From CAVREM01 sp963728825 (GTDB lineage: Bacteria > Acidobacteriota > Vicinamibacteria > Vicinamibacterales > CAVVIG01), in contig CAVSLA010000003.1 of assembly GCA_963728825.1 (NCBI GenBank), positions 319,791 to 383,790 on the forward strand: a DNA stretch of 64,000 nucleotides, written 5' to 3'. The translations under genes were made by a program, and so were the position numbers. Of this stretch, positions 33,076-41,430 are shown piece after piece. The notes beneath the pieces were generated by a model. The model worked only from the letters and a program-made list of their open reading frames with translations. It did no database searches and was not told the origin of the DNA. The stretch's first letter is position 1; each line of letters opens with the position of its first letter.

Positions 33076-33372
33076 ATGTCCACCTTCAGCCGCGCGCAGG
33101 TCGAAGCGATCGCCGCGCTGGCTCACCTCGAGCTCAACGAAGCCGAGCTCGATCTGTTCTCGCGGCAGCTTGGCGACATCCTCGACTACGTGAATCAGCT
33201 GCAGCGGATCGACACCACCGGTGTGCCGCCGACCGCCAGTGTGGTCGTCGGTCATGCCGCCGACCGGGACGACACGGTCCGGCCGTCGCTGGCGCGTGAC
33301 GAGGCGATCGCCAATGCGCCCGACGCGGCGCGAGAGGCCGGCCTGTTCAAGGTGCCACGGGTGATCAACTAG
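33076..33372 (+). CDS. gatC: Aspartyl/glutamyl-tRNA amidotransferase subunit C
   Basis: A 98-residue subunit that stabilises the GatCAB complex, which turns misacylated Glu-tRNA(Gln) or Asp-tRNA(Asn) into the correct amide form. The N-terminal helix VEAIAALAHLELNEAELDLFSRQLGDILDYV and C-terminal GLFKVPRVI are typical. ATG 33076 is preferred over one 18 bases upstream. gatA follows with no gap; gatB is not in the window. Confidence 0.94.
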   Translation: MSTFSRAQVEAIAALAHLELNEAELDLFSRQLGDILDYVNQLQRIDTTGVPPTASVVVGHAADRDDTVRPSLARDEAIANAPDAAREAGLFKVPRVIN

Positions 33373-34866
33373 GTGGACGCGACGCGCATCGCTTCGGTGC
33401 GGGACTGCCGCCAATCCGTCCGGACCGGCGAGCGTTCCGCGGTCGACATCTGCGAATCAGCCCTGGCGGCGATCGACGCTCAGAATCCGACCCTGCACGC
33501 CTTCAACACGGTCGCCCGGGAGCAGGCGCTGGCGCGCGCGGCGGCCATCGACCGCGACCGCGACCGCTGGCAGGACCGGCCGTTGACCGGTGTCCCGGTC
33601 GCGCTCAAGGACAATCTGTGCACCCGCGGTGTGCTGACGACCGCCTCGTCGCGGATTCTCGAGTCGTTCGTGCCGCCGTACAGCGCCACGGTCGTCGAAA
33701 AGCTCGAGGCGGCCGGCGCGGTGATCGTCGGCAAGACGAACTGCGACGAGTTCGCCATGGGATCGTCCACCGAAAATTCGGGATTCGGCCCGACCCGAAA
33801 CCCCTGGGCGGTCGATCGGATCCCTGGTGGGTCGAGCGGCGGTTCGGCGGTGGCGGTCGCGGCCGGGATGACGCCGCTCGCCCTCGGTTCGGACACCGGC
33901 GGCTCGATCCGGCAGCCGGCAGCGCTCTGCGGCATCGTCGGCCTCAAGCCGACCTACGGGCGCGTGTCGCGGTACGGTCTGCTCGCCTTTGCCTCGTCAC
34001 TCGACCAGATTGGACCGATGACCAGGACGGTCGCCGACGCGGCGCTGGCGTTGTCGGTGATCGCGGGGGCCGACCCGTGGGACGCCACCAGCGCCCCAGA
34101 GACGGTGCCAGATTTCACGCGTCACCTGACCGGCGAGGTGCGCGACGCGCGGATCGGCGTGCCGCGCGCGCTGCTCGACGAAGGTGTCGATGCCGCGATC
34201 TCGAGCGCGGTCAAGACGGCGCTCGACGTGCTGGTGGCGCGCGGCGCGACCCTGGTCGATATCGAGCTGCCGCACGCCAGTGCCGCGATTCCCGTCTACT
34301 ACCTCGTCGCAACGGCCGAAGCGAGCTCGAATCTGGCGCGCTACGATGGCGTGCGCTACGGCTACCGCGCGAGCCAGAGCGGGCGCGAGGAACTGCGCAG
34401 CATGTACGCGCGGACGCGAGCCCAGGGCTTCGGCGCGGAAGTCAAGCGGCGCATCATGCTCGGCACCTACGTTCTGAGCGCCGGCTATTACGACGCCTAC
34501 TATCTGAAGGCGCAGCAGGTCCGGACCCTCATCAAGCGGGATTACGACCAGGCGTTCGAGCGCGTCGACGTCGTCGCCATGCCCACCAGCCCGACGCCGG
34601 CGTTTCGCATCGGCGAACGGGTGTCGGATCCGCTGCAGATGTATCTCGCCGACGTCTTCACGGTGAGCGCCAATCTGGCCGGCCTGCCCGCAATCAGCAT
34701 CCCGTGCGGCTTGACGAGCGACGGCCTGCCGATCGGCCTGCAGCTGACCGGCCGGGCCTTCGACGAAACGACAGTGCTCAGGATCGCCGACGCCTACGAA
34801 CGCGTCACCCCGTGGTCGACGGCGATTCCCACAAATTCCTCAAATCCTCAAATCCTCAAATCCTGA
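33373..34866 (+). CDS. gatA: Aspartyl/glutamyl-tRNA amidotransferase subunit A
   Basis: This is the amidase subunit of GatCAB (497 residues), which releases ammonia from glutamine. The Ser-cisSer-Lys triad region is complete: GVPVALKDNLC (Lys), GGSSGGSAVAVAAG and SDTGGSIRQPAALCG. The GTG start directly follows the gatC stop. The last ten residues (NSSNPQILKS) and the TGA are coded by an AAATCCTC tandem repeat, so the native C-terminus has been replaced or extended. Works in the cytoplasm with GatC and a distant GatB. Confidence 0.95.
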   Translation: MDATRIASVRDCRQSVRTGERSAVDICESALAAIDAQNPTLHAFNTVAREQALARAAAIDRDRDRWQDRPLTGVPVALKDNLCTRGVLTTASSRILESFVPPYSATVVEKLEAAGAVIVGKTNCDEFAMGSSTENSGFGPTRNPWAVDRIPGGSSGGSAVAVAAGMTPLALGSDTGGSIRQPAALCGIVGLKPTYGRVSRYGLLAFASSLDQIGPMTRTVADAALALSVIAGADPWDATSAPETVPDFTRHLTGEVRDARIGVPRALLDEGVDAAISSAVKTALDVLVARGATLVDIELPHASAAIPVYYLVATAEASSNLARYDGVRYGYRASQSGREELRSMYARTRAQGFGAEVKRRIMLGTYVLSAGYYDAYYLKAQQVRTLIKRDYDQAFERVDVVAMPTSPTPAFRIGERVSDPLQMYLADVFTVSANLAGLPAISIPCGLTSDGLPIGLQLTGRAFDETTVLRIADAYERVTPWSTAIPTNSSNPQILKS

Positions 34867-34885
34867 AATCCTGAAATCCTGAAGA
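34832..34885. repeat. AAATCCTC/AAATCCTG 8-mer tandem array (copy 1)
   Basis: About six units of an 8-base repeat span the gatA end. The first CTG-type unit read in frame produces gatA's stop codon, and the array continues to within a few bases of the next gene's ATG. A related array lies at 44070-44127. Confidence 0.88.
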
Positions 34886-34888
34886 TTC

Positions 34889-35902
34889 ATGATCGACCCC
34901 GAATGGGCCACCTGGACGGACGAGCAGCTCCTCGCCACGCGTCTGTGCGACCTGCCAGTGTCGATGAGCGGAACGGAAATCGAACAGCACATCGCGCAGG
35001 TCAACGCCGAGCTCGACTCACGGGGCCTCGCGCGACCGCACTACTGGCTGTCGGATGAATGGTTCACGCCGGATGGCGTACCCGGCGTTGCCGTGCCGTT
35101 CTACCTCGCGCATCCGCGGCTCGCGAAGCTCGAGCTCGCGCAGATGCTGGAGGTGGAAGGCGGCGATCGGGAGGGCTGCCTGAACATCCTGAGGCATGAG
35201 GCGGGCCACGCGATCGACAACGCGTATCAGATTCGGCGGCGCCCGACGCGGCGGCGGCTGTTCGGACCGCCCGATACGCCCTATCCCGAGTACTACACGC
35301 CGAAGCCGTACAGCAAGAGCTTCGTCCAGCACCTCGACCACTGGTATGCGCAAAGCCACCCCGACGAGGACTTCGCCGAGACCTTCGCGGTCTGGGTGGA
35401 TCCGGCCTCGATGTGGGGCACGCGCTACGCGGGCTGGCCGGCGCTGCGCAAGCTCGAATACATGGATCGGCTCATGCGGGAACTGGCGCGGACCCGCCCC
35501 AAAGTCAAGTCGCGACGGGAAGTGGATCCACTGCCTCGGCTGCGCAAGACGCTCGCCGAGCATTACAGCAAGAAGCGCGAGCACTACGGCCTCGATCACC
35601 CGGACTTCTACGAGAGCGACCTGCGCAATCTGTTCTCGGACGCCCCGGCCTATGCCAGGAATCTCTCCGCGGCGCGGTTCGTCCGGCGCATCCGCAAGGA
35701 TGCCCGTACGACCGTGGCCAGCTTCACCGACAGCTACCAGTACACCATCGATCAGCTGCTCGAAACCATCATCGAGCGCTGCAAAGATCTGAACCTGAGA
35801 CTGATGGATTCGGAGGAGTCGACGAAAAGTGATTTTCTCGTCTTCCTCACGGTGCAGACGATGAACTACCTGCACAGCGGCCGGCACCGGGTGGCGCTAT
35901 GA
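34889..35902 (+). CDS. Putative zinc-binding metallopeptidase
   Basis: A 337-residue soluble protein with no signal peptide. The zinc site is HEAGH at 103-107, followed by a conserved Asp/Glu cluster HPDEDFAETFAVWVDP. It belongs to a bacterial family of uncharacterised metallopeptidases. Its last bases overlap the start of an ATP-grasp gene as ATGA, so both proteins are made together. The pairing of a peptide-bond-forming enzyme type with a peptidase type suggests a shared small peptide or amide substrate (inference). Its start comes directly after the AAATCCTS repeat array. Confidence 0.8.
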   Translation: MIDPEWATWTDEQLLATRLCDLPVSMSGTEIEQHIAQVNAELDSRGLARPHYWLSDEWFTPDGVPGVAVPFYLAHPRLAKLELAQMLEVEGGDREGCLNILRHEAGHAIDNAYQIRRRPTRRRLFGPPDTPYPEYYTPKPYSKSFVQHLDHWYAQSHPDEDFAETFAVWVDPASMWGTRYAGWPALRKLEYMDRLMRELARTRPKVKSRREVDPLPRLRKTLAEHYSKKREHYGLDHPDFYESDLRNLFSDAPAYARNLSAARFVRRIRKDARTTVASFTDSYQYTIDQLLETIIERCKDLNLRLMDSEESTKSDFLVFLTVQTMNYLHSGRHRVAL

Positions 35903-36927
35903 GCACCAAGCTGCGCGTCCTCGCGCTGATGCACCGGCACCTGATCCCGCCCGACACGATTCCGGAGGGCACCGATCTCGTGTCGGCGCCGTGGCGCACC
36001 GAATACGACGTGATGACGGCGTTGAAGGCGATGGGGCACGAAGTGCAGCCGCTGGCGGTGCACGACGACCTCGGTGAGATCCGGCGCGCCTCGACCGAAT
36101 GGAAGCCGCACATCGCCTTCAACCTGCTCGAAGGGTTCGACGACATCACCATCTTCGACCAGAACGTGGTGAGCCATCTCGAGCTGTTGAAGCTGCCCTA
36201 CACCGGCTGCAACCCGCGCGGCCTGCTGATGTCCCGCGACAAGTCGCTGTCCAAGAAGCTGCTCGCCTACCACCGGATCCGCGTGCCGGAGTTCGACGTC
36301 TACCGGATCGGCCGGCCCATCCGGCGCCACAAGAAGCTGGCCTTCCCGCTGATCGTCAAGTCGCTCACCCAGGAGGCGTCGATCGGCATCTCGCAGGCGT
36401 CGGTCGTCGAAAGCGACGAGAAGCTCAAGGAACGCGTCGCGTTCATCCACGAGAGCATCGGCACCGCCGCGATCGCCGAGCAGTACATCGAAGGGCGCGA
36501 GCTGTACGTCGGCATCATGGGCAACCAGGTGCTCCAGGCGCTGCCGGTGTGGGAGCTGTTCTTCACCAACATGCCCGCCGACGCGCGCCGGATCGCCACC
36601 GACCGCGTGAAGTGGAGCGTCAAGTACCAGAAGAAGTACGGGATCGACAGCGGCCCGGCCAAAGACATCTCGGAAGCCGACTGCGAAAAGCTCCAGCACA
36701 CCTGCAAGCGGGCGTTCCGCGCGCTCGAGCTGAGTGGCTACGCACGCATCGATCTGCGGCTGGACCAGTCCGGCAATGCGTGGGTCCTCGAAGCGAATCC
36801 GAATCCGCAGATCGCCAAGGGTGAGGACTTTGCCGCGTCAGCCGAGAAAGTCGGCATCGGCTATGAGCCGCTGCTGCAGCGGATCATGAATCTCGGCCTG
36901 CGCTGGCAACCGGAAAGTTTTGCCTGA
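35899..36927 (+). CDS. ATP-grasp (D-Ala-D-Ala ligase/RimK-like) ligase
   Basis: A 342-residue ATP-grasp protein. The N-terminal Rossmann-like part (RVLALMHRHLIPP) is followed by HIAFNLLEGFDDI and YTGCNPRGLLMSRDKSLSKKLL, as in D-Ala-D-Ala ligases. The ATP-binding region has LAFPLIVKSLTQEASIGISQASVV, and the metal site has RIDLRLDQSGNAWVLEANPNPQIAKG. It should couple ATP hydrolysis to amide or peptide bond formation. It is unlikely to be the housekeeping Ddl because the N-terminus and the peptidase partner differ. Coupled by ATGA overlap to the upstream gene. Confidence 0.85.
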   Translation: MSTKLRVLALMHRHLIPPDTIPEGTDLVSAPWRTEYDVMTALKAMGHEVQPLAVHDDLGEIRRASTEWKPHIAFNLLEGFDDITIFDQNVVSHLELLKLPYTGCNPRGLLMSRDKSLSKKLLAYHRIRVPEFDVYRIGRPIRRHKKLAFPLIVKSLTQEASIGISQASVVESDEKLKERVAFIHESIGTAAIAEQYIEGRELYVGIMGNQVLQALPVWELFFTNMPADARRIATDRVKWSVKYQKKYGIDSGPAKDISEADCEKLQHTCKRAFRALELSGYARIDLRLDQSGNAWVLEANPNPQIAKGEDFAASAEKVGIGYEPLLQRIMNLGLRWQPESFA

Positions 36928-36943
36928 AGAAACGTAATCTTCG

Positions 36944-37210
36944 CTATCCGGCTTTTTCGAGCAGCTCGGGCGCCCGGAGCTGGTCGGCAGGTCCGCGCGG
37001 TGCGTTCGGCGGCAGGTAGTGCATCGGCCGACTGGTCATGACCTCATCGAGGCTTTTCACCACCCGCGCCCGCCCGCCGGCGGTGGTCTTGGTCTTGAAG
37101 AATCCGAAGAGGACGCAGAAGCCGATGAACAGCAGCAGCACGAACACCGTGCTGAGTCCCAGTCCCTGCAACACTCCGACGCCAATTGCCACACCCTCGG
37201 CGCCGGTCAT
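36944..37210 (-). CDS. Small single-span membrane protein
   Basis: An 88-residue protein with one membrane segment, LGLSTVFVLLLFIGFCVLFGFF, near the N-terminus and a basic cytoplasmic-type tail containing the unusual MHYLPPNAP. It overlaps the end of the rpoZ-like gene by four bases (ATGA). No family recognised. Role unknown. Confidence 0.6.
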   Translation of the reverse strand: MTGAEGVAIGVGVLQGLGLSTVFVLLLFIGFCVLFGFFKTKTTAGGRARVVKSLDEVMTSRPMHYLPPNAPRGPADQLRAPELLEKAG

Positions 37211-37479
37211 GGCTGTCCTTCCGCACGCGCGGCGCGTGGCTGTGGCACCGAATAGGGGACGAGACCGCGACGGACTTCCTCCATCGCCATCCGCTCGGGC
37301 TTTTTCATCACGGGAGTTCCCGGTTCCGCTTCGTAGCGCAGCCTGGCGCCGCGCCGCAGCTGCTTCGCGCGCAGCGCCGCGACGTCCACAAACAAGAAGC
37401 GGCTCTCGATCGGTCGCGCTGGCTCAGTGGGAACGAGCGCGCCCGTTTCCTGGTCAACGAGTTCGTTCGTGTCGTCCAT
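37207..37479 (-). CDS. rpoZ: RNA polymerase omega subunit-like protein
   Basis: A 90-residue protein. SRFLFVDVAALRAKQLRRGAR followed by KKPERMAMEEVRRGLVPYSVP matches the order of omega subunit motifs: the first conserved helix ends in R-A-[KR]-Q-L, and the second is a [KR]P...A.EE...G.[LI].Y segment. The N-terminus MDDTNELVDQ is acidic rather than the usual form. The gene is separate from spoT or gmk, its usual neighbours. The start is ATG 37479; an in-frame start 30 bases upstream is less likely. I am fairly, not fully, sure. Confidence 0.55.
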   Translation of the reverse strand: MDDTNELVDQETGALVPTEPARPIESRFLFVDVAALRAKQLRRGARLRYEAEPGTPVMKKPERMAMEEVRRGLVPYSVPQPRAARAEGQP

Positions 37480-37573
37480 CGGCCTTATACGGTACACGGC
37501 GGCGGGCAAGGCGGCAAGAGCGGGCAGGCCAGGCTCGACACTTCGGTGCCCGGCCTGGCCTGCCGCGCTGACG

Positions 37574-38032
37574 TTACGCGGCGACGTCGACCTTGATCTG
37601 CCGCGGCTTGGCTTCTTCGCGCAGCGGCAGGCGGACGGTCAGCACGCCGTTCTTGTACTCGGCGGCTACCTTGCCGGTGTCGACCGTCTGAGGAAGCGAG
37701 AACGAGCGGCTGAACGTCCCGTAGCGGCGCTCGATACGGTGAAATTGCTCCTCTTTCACCTCGGCCGAGACCTTCTTCTCGCCGCGGATCGTGAGGGTGC
37801 CGTTGTCCACCGTGATCTCGATGTCCTCGCGCGTCATCTCGGGCAGTTCGGCCTTCAGCACCAACTCGTGCTCGCCGTTCTGATAGATGTCCACCGGCGG
37901 CGTCCACGTCCCCGCGGTGAACAACCCTTCGTCGCTGCCCTGCCGGCCGTAGGCATCCGAGAACGCCCGGTTGATACGGTCCTGAAGCTGCGAGAACTCG
38001 CGAAATGGGTCACTCCAGCGAACGAGCGTCAT
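37574..38032 (-). CDS. Hsp20/alpha-crystallin small heat shock protein
   Basis: A 152-residue chaperone that holds unfolding proteins. The alpha-crystallin domain has WTPPVDIYQNGEHELVLKAELPEM, EDIEITVDNGTLTIRGEK and the C-terminal GVLTVRLPL; R..GTFSRSFSLP is present. The ATG at 38032 is preceded by a perfect AAGGAGG with six-base spacing. It lies 40 bases after dnaK, probably in the same transcript. Typical N-terminus MTLVRWSDPFREFSQLQDRINR. Confidence 0.94.
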   Translation of the reverse strand: MTLVRWSDPFREFSQLQDRINRAFSDAYGRQGSDEGLFTAGTWTPPVDIYQNGEHELVLKAELPEMTREDIEITVDNGTLTIRGEKKVSAEVKEEQFHRIERRYGTFSRSFSLPQTVDTGKVAAEYKNGVLTVRLPLREEAKPRQIKVDVAA

Positions 38033-38072
38033 GCGAACCTCCTTGACAATCCGGCCCACCGGACCGGGGTTT

Positions 38073-39968
38073 TTATCGTGTCTCCGCGTATTCCGCGTCG
38101 ACGACTTCCGCGTCCTTCACGTTGGCGTCCTGCGCGCCGCGCGCGCTGGCTGCGCCCGGCGCACCCTGTGCACTCTGATAGAGCTTCTCCGCGATCCCGT
38201 GCGAGGCACGCTGCAGTTCGTCGGTGGCCCGCTTGATCGCGGCCAGGTCGTCGGTCTGCGCCGCGCGCCGGGCTTCGGCAATCGCGGCATCGACCGTCGA
38301 CAGCTCGCCAACCGGCAGCTTCTCGCGGCTCTCGTTCACGGTCTTCTCGACCTGATACGCGAGCGCGTCTGCCTGGTTGCGCGCGTCGATCAGCTCACGG
38401 CGCGCCTGATCGTCGGTGGCATGGCTCTGCGCGTCTCTGACCATCCGATCGACTTCGTCCTTCGACAGGCCACTCGAGCCGCTGATCGTGATCTTCTGCT
38501 CCTTGCCGGTGGCCATGTCCTTCGCGCTGACGTTGACGATCCCGTTGGCGTCGATGTCGAATGCCACCTCGACCTGGGGAAGGCCGCGCGGCGCAGGCGG
38601 CAGGCCGATCAGATGGAAGCGTCCCAGCGTCCGGTTGTCACGAGCGAACTGCCGTTCCCCCTGCAGCACGTGCACTTCGACGCTCGTCTGGTTGTCGGTC
38701 GCGGTCGAGAAAATCTCGCTTTTCCGCGTCGGAATCGTCGTATTCCTCTGAATGAGCGTCGTCATGACGCCGCCAAGCGTCTCGATGCCGAGTGACAGCG
38801 GCGTCACGTCCAGCAGCAACACATCCGTGACCTCGCCGGCGAGGACGCCCCCCTGTACCGCGGCGCCGACCGCGACGACCTCGTCCGGGTTGACCCCCTT
38901 GTGGGGTTCCTTGCCGAAGAACTCGCGCACCAGCTGCTGCACCTTCGGCATGCGGGTCGAGCCGCCGACCAGCACGACTTCGTCGATCTTGCGGGGATCG
39001 ACGCCGGCGTCGGCGAGCGCCTGCTTGACCGGCGCCATCGTGCGCTGCAGCAGATCGTCGACCAGCTGTTCGAGCTTCGCGCGCGTCAGCTTGATCTGCA
39101 GATGTTTCGGACCTGTCTGATCGGCGGTGATGAACGGCAGATTGATCTCCGTTTCGATCGCCGTCGAGAGCTCGATCTTGGCCTTCTCGGCGCCTTCCTT
39201 CAGACGCTGCAGGGCCATCCGGTCTTTCGTGAGATCGATCCCTTCAGCCTTCTTGAACTCGGCACCGAGCCACTCGATGATTCGATCGTCGAGATCGTCG
39301 CCGCCGAGGTGCGTATCGCCGTTGGTCGCCTTGACCTCGACGATCCCCTCGCCGACCTCGAGGACCGAGATGTCGAAGGTGCCGCCGCCGAAGTCGTAGA
39401 CGGCGATCGTTTCGTCCTTTTTCTTGTCGAGGCCGTAGGCAAGCGCCGCGGCGGTCGGCTCGTTGATGATCCGCACGACGTTGAGACCGGCGATCGTGCC
39501 GGCATCCTTGGTCGCCTGCCGCTGCGCGTCGTTGAAGTAGGCCGGCACGGTGATCACCGCGTCGGTAAGCTTCTCGCCGAGATAGTCTTCAGCCGCCTGC
39601 TTCAGCTTCTGCAGGACCATCGCCGCGATTTCCGGCGGCGAATACCGCTTGCCGCGCGATTCAACCCAGGCGTCGCCGTTCTGAGCGCCGGCAACCGCGT
39701 ACGGAACGCGGGATGTCTCGGAGGAGACTTCCGCGAACTTGCGCCCCATGAATCGCTTGATCGAGAACACGGTGTTCTCGGGGTTGGTCACCGACTGCCG
39801 CTTGGCGACCTGGCCGACCAGACGTTCGCCATCCTTCGTAAAAGCCACCACCGACGGAGTCAGCCGTGCGCCTTCCTGGTTGACGATGACGGTGGGCTGC
39901 CCACCTTCCATGACCGCGACCACCGAGTTGGTGGTGCCAAGGTCGATTCCAATAACTTTTCCTGCCAT
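38073..39968 (-). CDS. dnaK: Chaperone protein DnaK (Hsp70)
   Basis: A 631-residue Hsp70 starting KVIGIDLGTTNSVVAVMEGG, with IINEPTAAALAYGLDKK and VLVGGSTRMPKVQQLV in the nucleotide-binding domain. The substrate-binding domain follows and the tail is polar and Ala-rich. No grpE or dnaJ is next to it, unlike the usual order. It is preceded by a clear sigma-70-like promoter and is divergent from a second hsp20 gene. This small locus (hsp20, dnaK, hsp20) is a compact heat-shock island. Confidence 0.98.
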   Translation of the reverse strand: MAGKVIGIDLGTTNSVVAVMEGGQPTVIVNQEGARLTPSVVAFTKDGERLVGQVAKRQSVTNPENTVFSIKRFMGRKFAEVSSETSRVPYAVAGAQNGDAWVESRGKRYSPPEIAAMVLQKLKQAAEDYLGEKLTDAVITVPAYFNDAQRQATKDAGTIAGLNVVRIINEPTAAALAYGLDKKKDETIAVYDFGGGTFDISVLEVGEGIVEVKATNGDTHLGGDDLDDRIIEWLGAEFKKAEGIDLTKDRMALQRLKEGAEKAKIELSTAIETEINLPFITADQTGPKHLQIKLTRAKLEQLVDDLLQRTMAPVKQALADAGVDPRKIDEVVLVGGSTRMPKVQQLVREFFGKEPHKGVNPDEVVAVGAAVQGGVLAGEVTDVLLLDVTPLSLGIETLGGVMTTLIQRNTTIPTRKSEIFSTATDNQTSVEVHVLQGERQFARDNRTLGRFHLIGLPPAPRGLPQVEVAFDIDANGIVNVSAKDMATGKEQKITISGSSGLSKDEVDRMVRDAQSHATDDQARRELIDARNQADALAYQVEKTVNESREKLPVGELSTVDAAIAEARRAAQTDDLAAIKRATDELQRASHGIAEKLYQSAQGAPGAASARGAQDANVKDAEVVDAEYAETR

Positions 39969-39997
39969 TGCGTTAGGTCCCCCGTTTGAGATGACCC

Positions 39998-40026
39998 ATC
40001 TTACGGTCAGTATGAGTTCATGTCAA
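39998..40026 (-). promoter_or_regulatory. Sigma-70-like promoter of dnaK
   Basis: On the minus strand TTGACA (40021-40026) is separated by 17 bases from TAAGAT (39998-40003), 30 bases before the dnaK ATG. The -35 box is perfect and the -10 box matches 4 of 6. The surrounding stretch is AT-rich, unlike the rest of the window. No CIRCE or HAIR inverted repeat is visible, so heat control, if any, is by another mechanism. Confidence 0.6.
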
Positions 40027-40132
40027 TCATTTAATCTTATGGCTACACACTCATGTTTATGGTTCGGCTATCTCGAAGCAAGCACGACACTTACGGTTGA
40101 GCGGAACCACAGCCGCTCCCATCTATGCGATC

Positions 40133-40600
40133 ATGGACGCTATGCGCTCGCGGGTTCACGCCATCGTCCTCCCCTCGGAAGTCCTCGCGGAGTTTGCGGA
40201 CGAGGTGCGCGATATCTTTCTCGAGCTCGGGCGCGGTTACAGCCTGGAGTCACTGGCCGGTGAGTGCACTCCGCCGGTCGATGTTTACGAGACCGACGCT
40301 ACCGTCGAAATCTCCGTCGATCTGCCGGGCGTCGATCCCGGCGCCCTGCGCATCGTCGTCAAAGGCAGCGCGGTGCTGATTGCCGGCGACAAGGCCCCGC
40401 GACGCGGGCGCGGTGATTCAAGCTTCCACCTGGTCGAACGCGGCTTCGGCCGGTTTGCGCGGACCGTTCGCATTTCCACGCCGTGCGACGCGCGGCGGGC
40501 CCGCGCCGTCCTCGAAAAGGGTGAGCTGCGAATCAGCCTGCCGAAAATCGCCGAGCGTCGCGGCCACGCCATTCGCATCGACGTTCAGACCGCAGACTAA
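40133..40600 (+). CDS. Hsp20/alpha-crystallin family protein, divergent paralogue
   Basis: A 155-residue small heat shock protein with PPVDVYETDATVEISVDLPGVDPGALRI, a shortened loop, RGFGRFARTVRIS and KGELRISLPKI. It is only distantly similar to the hsp20 at 37574 and has an additional N-terminal helix (PSEVLAEFADEVRDIFLELGRG). Possible starts are ATG 40133, ATG 40142 or TTG 40097; ATG 40133 is my choice. The ymdB gene begins 2 bases after its stop, so the two are co-transcribed. Confidence 0.88.
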   Translation: MDAMRSRVHAIVLPSEVLAEFADEVRDIFLELGRGYSLESLAGECTPPVDVYETDATVEISVDLPGVDPGALRIVVKGSAVLIAGDKAPRRGRGDSSFHLVERGFGRFARTVRISTPCDARRARAVLEKGELRISLPKIAERRGHAIRIDVQTAD

Positions 40601-40602
40601 AG

Positions 40603-41430
40603 ATGCGCCTCCTTTTCATCGGCGACATCGTCGGCAAACCCGGTCGAGATCTGATCCGCCGCGGCGTCAGCGCGCTGGTCGAGCATCACCAGCTCGATCT
40701 GGTCGTCGCGAATGCAGAGAACGCCGCCGCCGGCTCGGGAATCACGCGCGAGCTCGGCGATCAGATCCTCAGCTGGGGGGTTGATGTGATGACCTCCGGC
40801 AACCATATCTGGGCCAAGCGAGAAGCGATCGATTACATCGGGACCGAGCCGCGGCTGCTGCGGCCGGCCAATTTCCCGCACGGCGTACCCGGCAATGGCA
40901 GCTACCTGGCGCGCTCGTCGGATGGCCGCACGGCGGGTATCGTGAACGTCATGGGCCGGGTCTTCATGCAGCAGCTCGATGACCCGTTCGTGGTCGTCAT
41001 GCGCGAGATTGAGGCGCTGCGCGCCCGAGCGAAGATCATCCTGGTCGACTTCCATGCCGAGGCGACGTCGGAAAAAATCGCGATGGGATGGTATCTCGAC
41101 GGCAAGGTCACCGCGTTAATCGGCACGCACACACACGTCCAGACGGCCGACGACCGGATTTTGCCGAAAGGGACCGCTTATCTGACCGACGTCGGCATGA
41201 CCGGCCCCCACGATTCAGTGATCGGTGTGGAAATCGAGCCCGCGTTGAGCCGGTTCCTCAACGGCATGCCGAGCCGGTTCGAGACCGCGACCGGCAATCC
41301 GCGACTGAACGCCGTCATCGTGGACGCTGATGAAAAAACGGGCCTCGCCGTCGACATCGAGCGGTTAAGCTACAGCCTTGACGAGCTTGAGCAGCTGACG
41401 AATGCGGGACCTGTTCGATCTACCGTTTGA
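40603..41430 (+). CDS. YmdB-type metallophosphoesterase (TIGR00282)
   Basis: A 275-residue dinuclear-metal phosphodiesterase. The motifs MRLLFIGDIVGKPGR, ANAENAAAGSGIT, TSGNHIW, VDFHAEATSEK and GTHTHVQTAD match the family that hydrolyses 2',3'-cyclic nucleotides in Bacillus, where YmdB also affects biofilm and spore signalling. In firmicutes the gene is next to rny; here rny is 17 kb away. The xseA start overlaps its end by 29 bases. Confidence 0.93.
   Translation: MRLLFIGDIVGKPGRDLIRRGVSALVEHHQLDLVVANAENAAAGSGITRELGDQILSWGVDVMTSGNHIWAKREAIDYIGTEPRLLRPANFPHGVPGNGSYLARSSDGRTAGIVNVMGRVFMQQLDDPFVVVMREIEALRARAKIILVDFHAEATSEKIAMGWYLDGKVTALIGTHTHVQTADDRILPKGTAYLTDVGMTGPHDSVIGVEIEPALSRFLNGMPSRFETATGNPRLNAVIVDADEKTGLAVDIERLSYSLDELEQLTNAGPVRSTV

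Noticed and set aside
33373..34866. gatB expected next to gatC-gatA
   Set aside because: The gene after gatA is the metallopeptidase; no GatB motif is found in the window, so no gatB is claimed.
38044..38075. Plus-strand intrinsic terminator between hsp20 and dnaK (CCGGCCC...GGACCGG then T-run)
   Set aside because: No plus-strand transcript is predicted here; for the minus strand the hairpin is followed by no T-run.
39969..40132. CIRCE or HAIR element in the dnaK promoter region
   Set aside because: Only a loose ATGAGT...ACTCAT pair about 30 bases apart is seen; spacing and sequence do not match either consensus.
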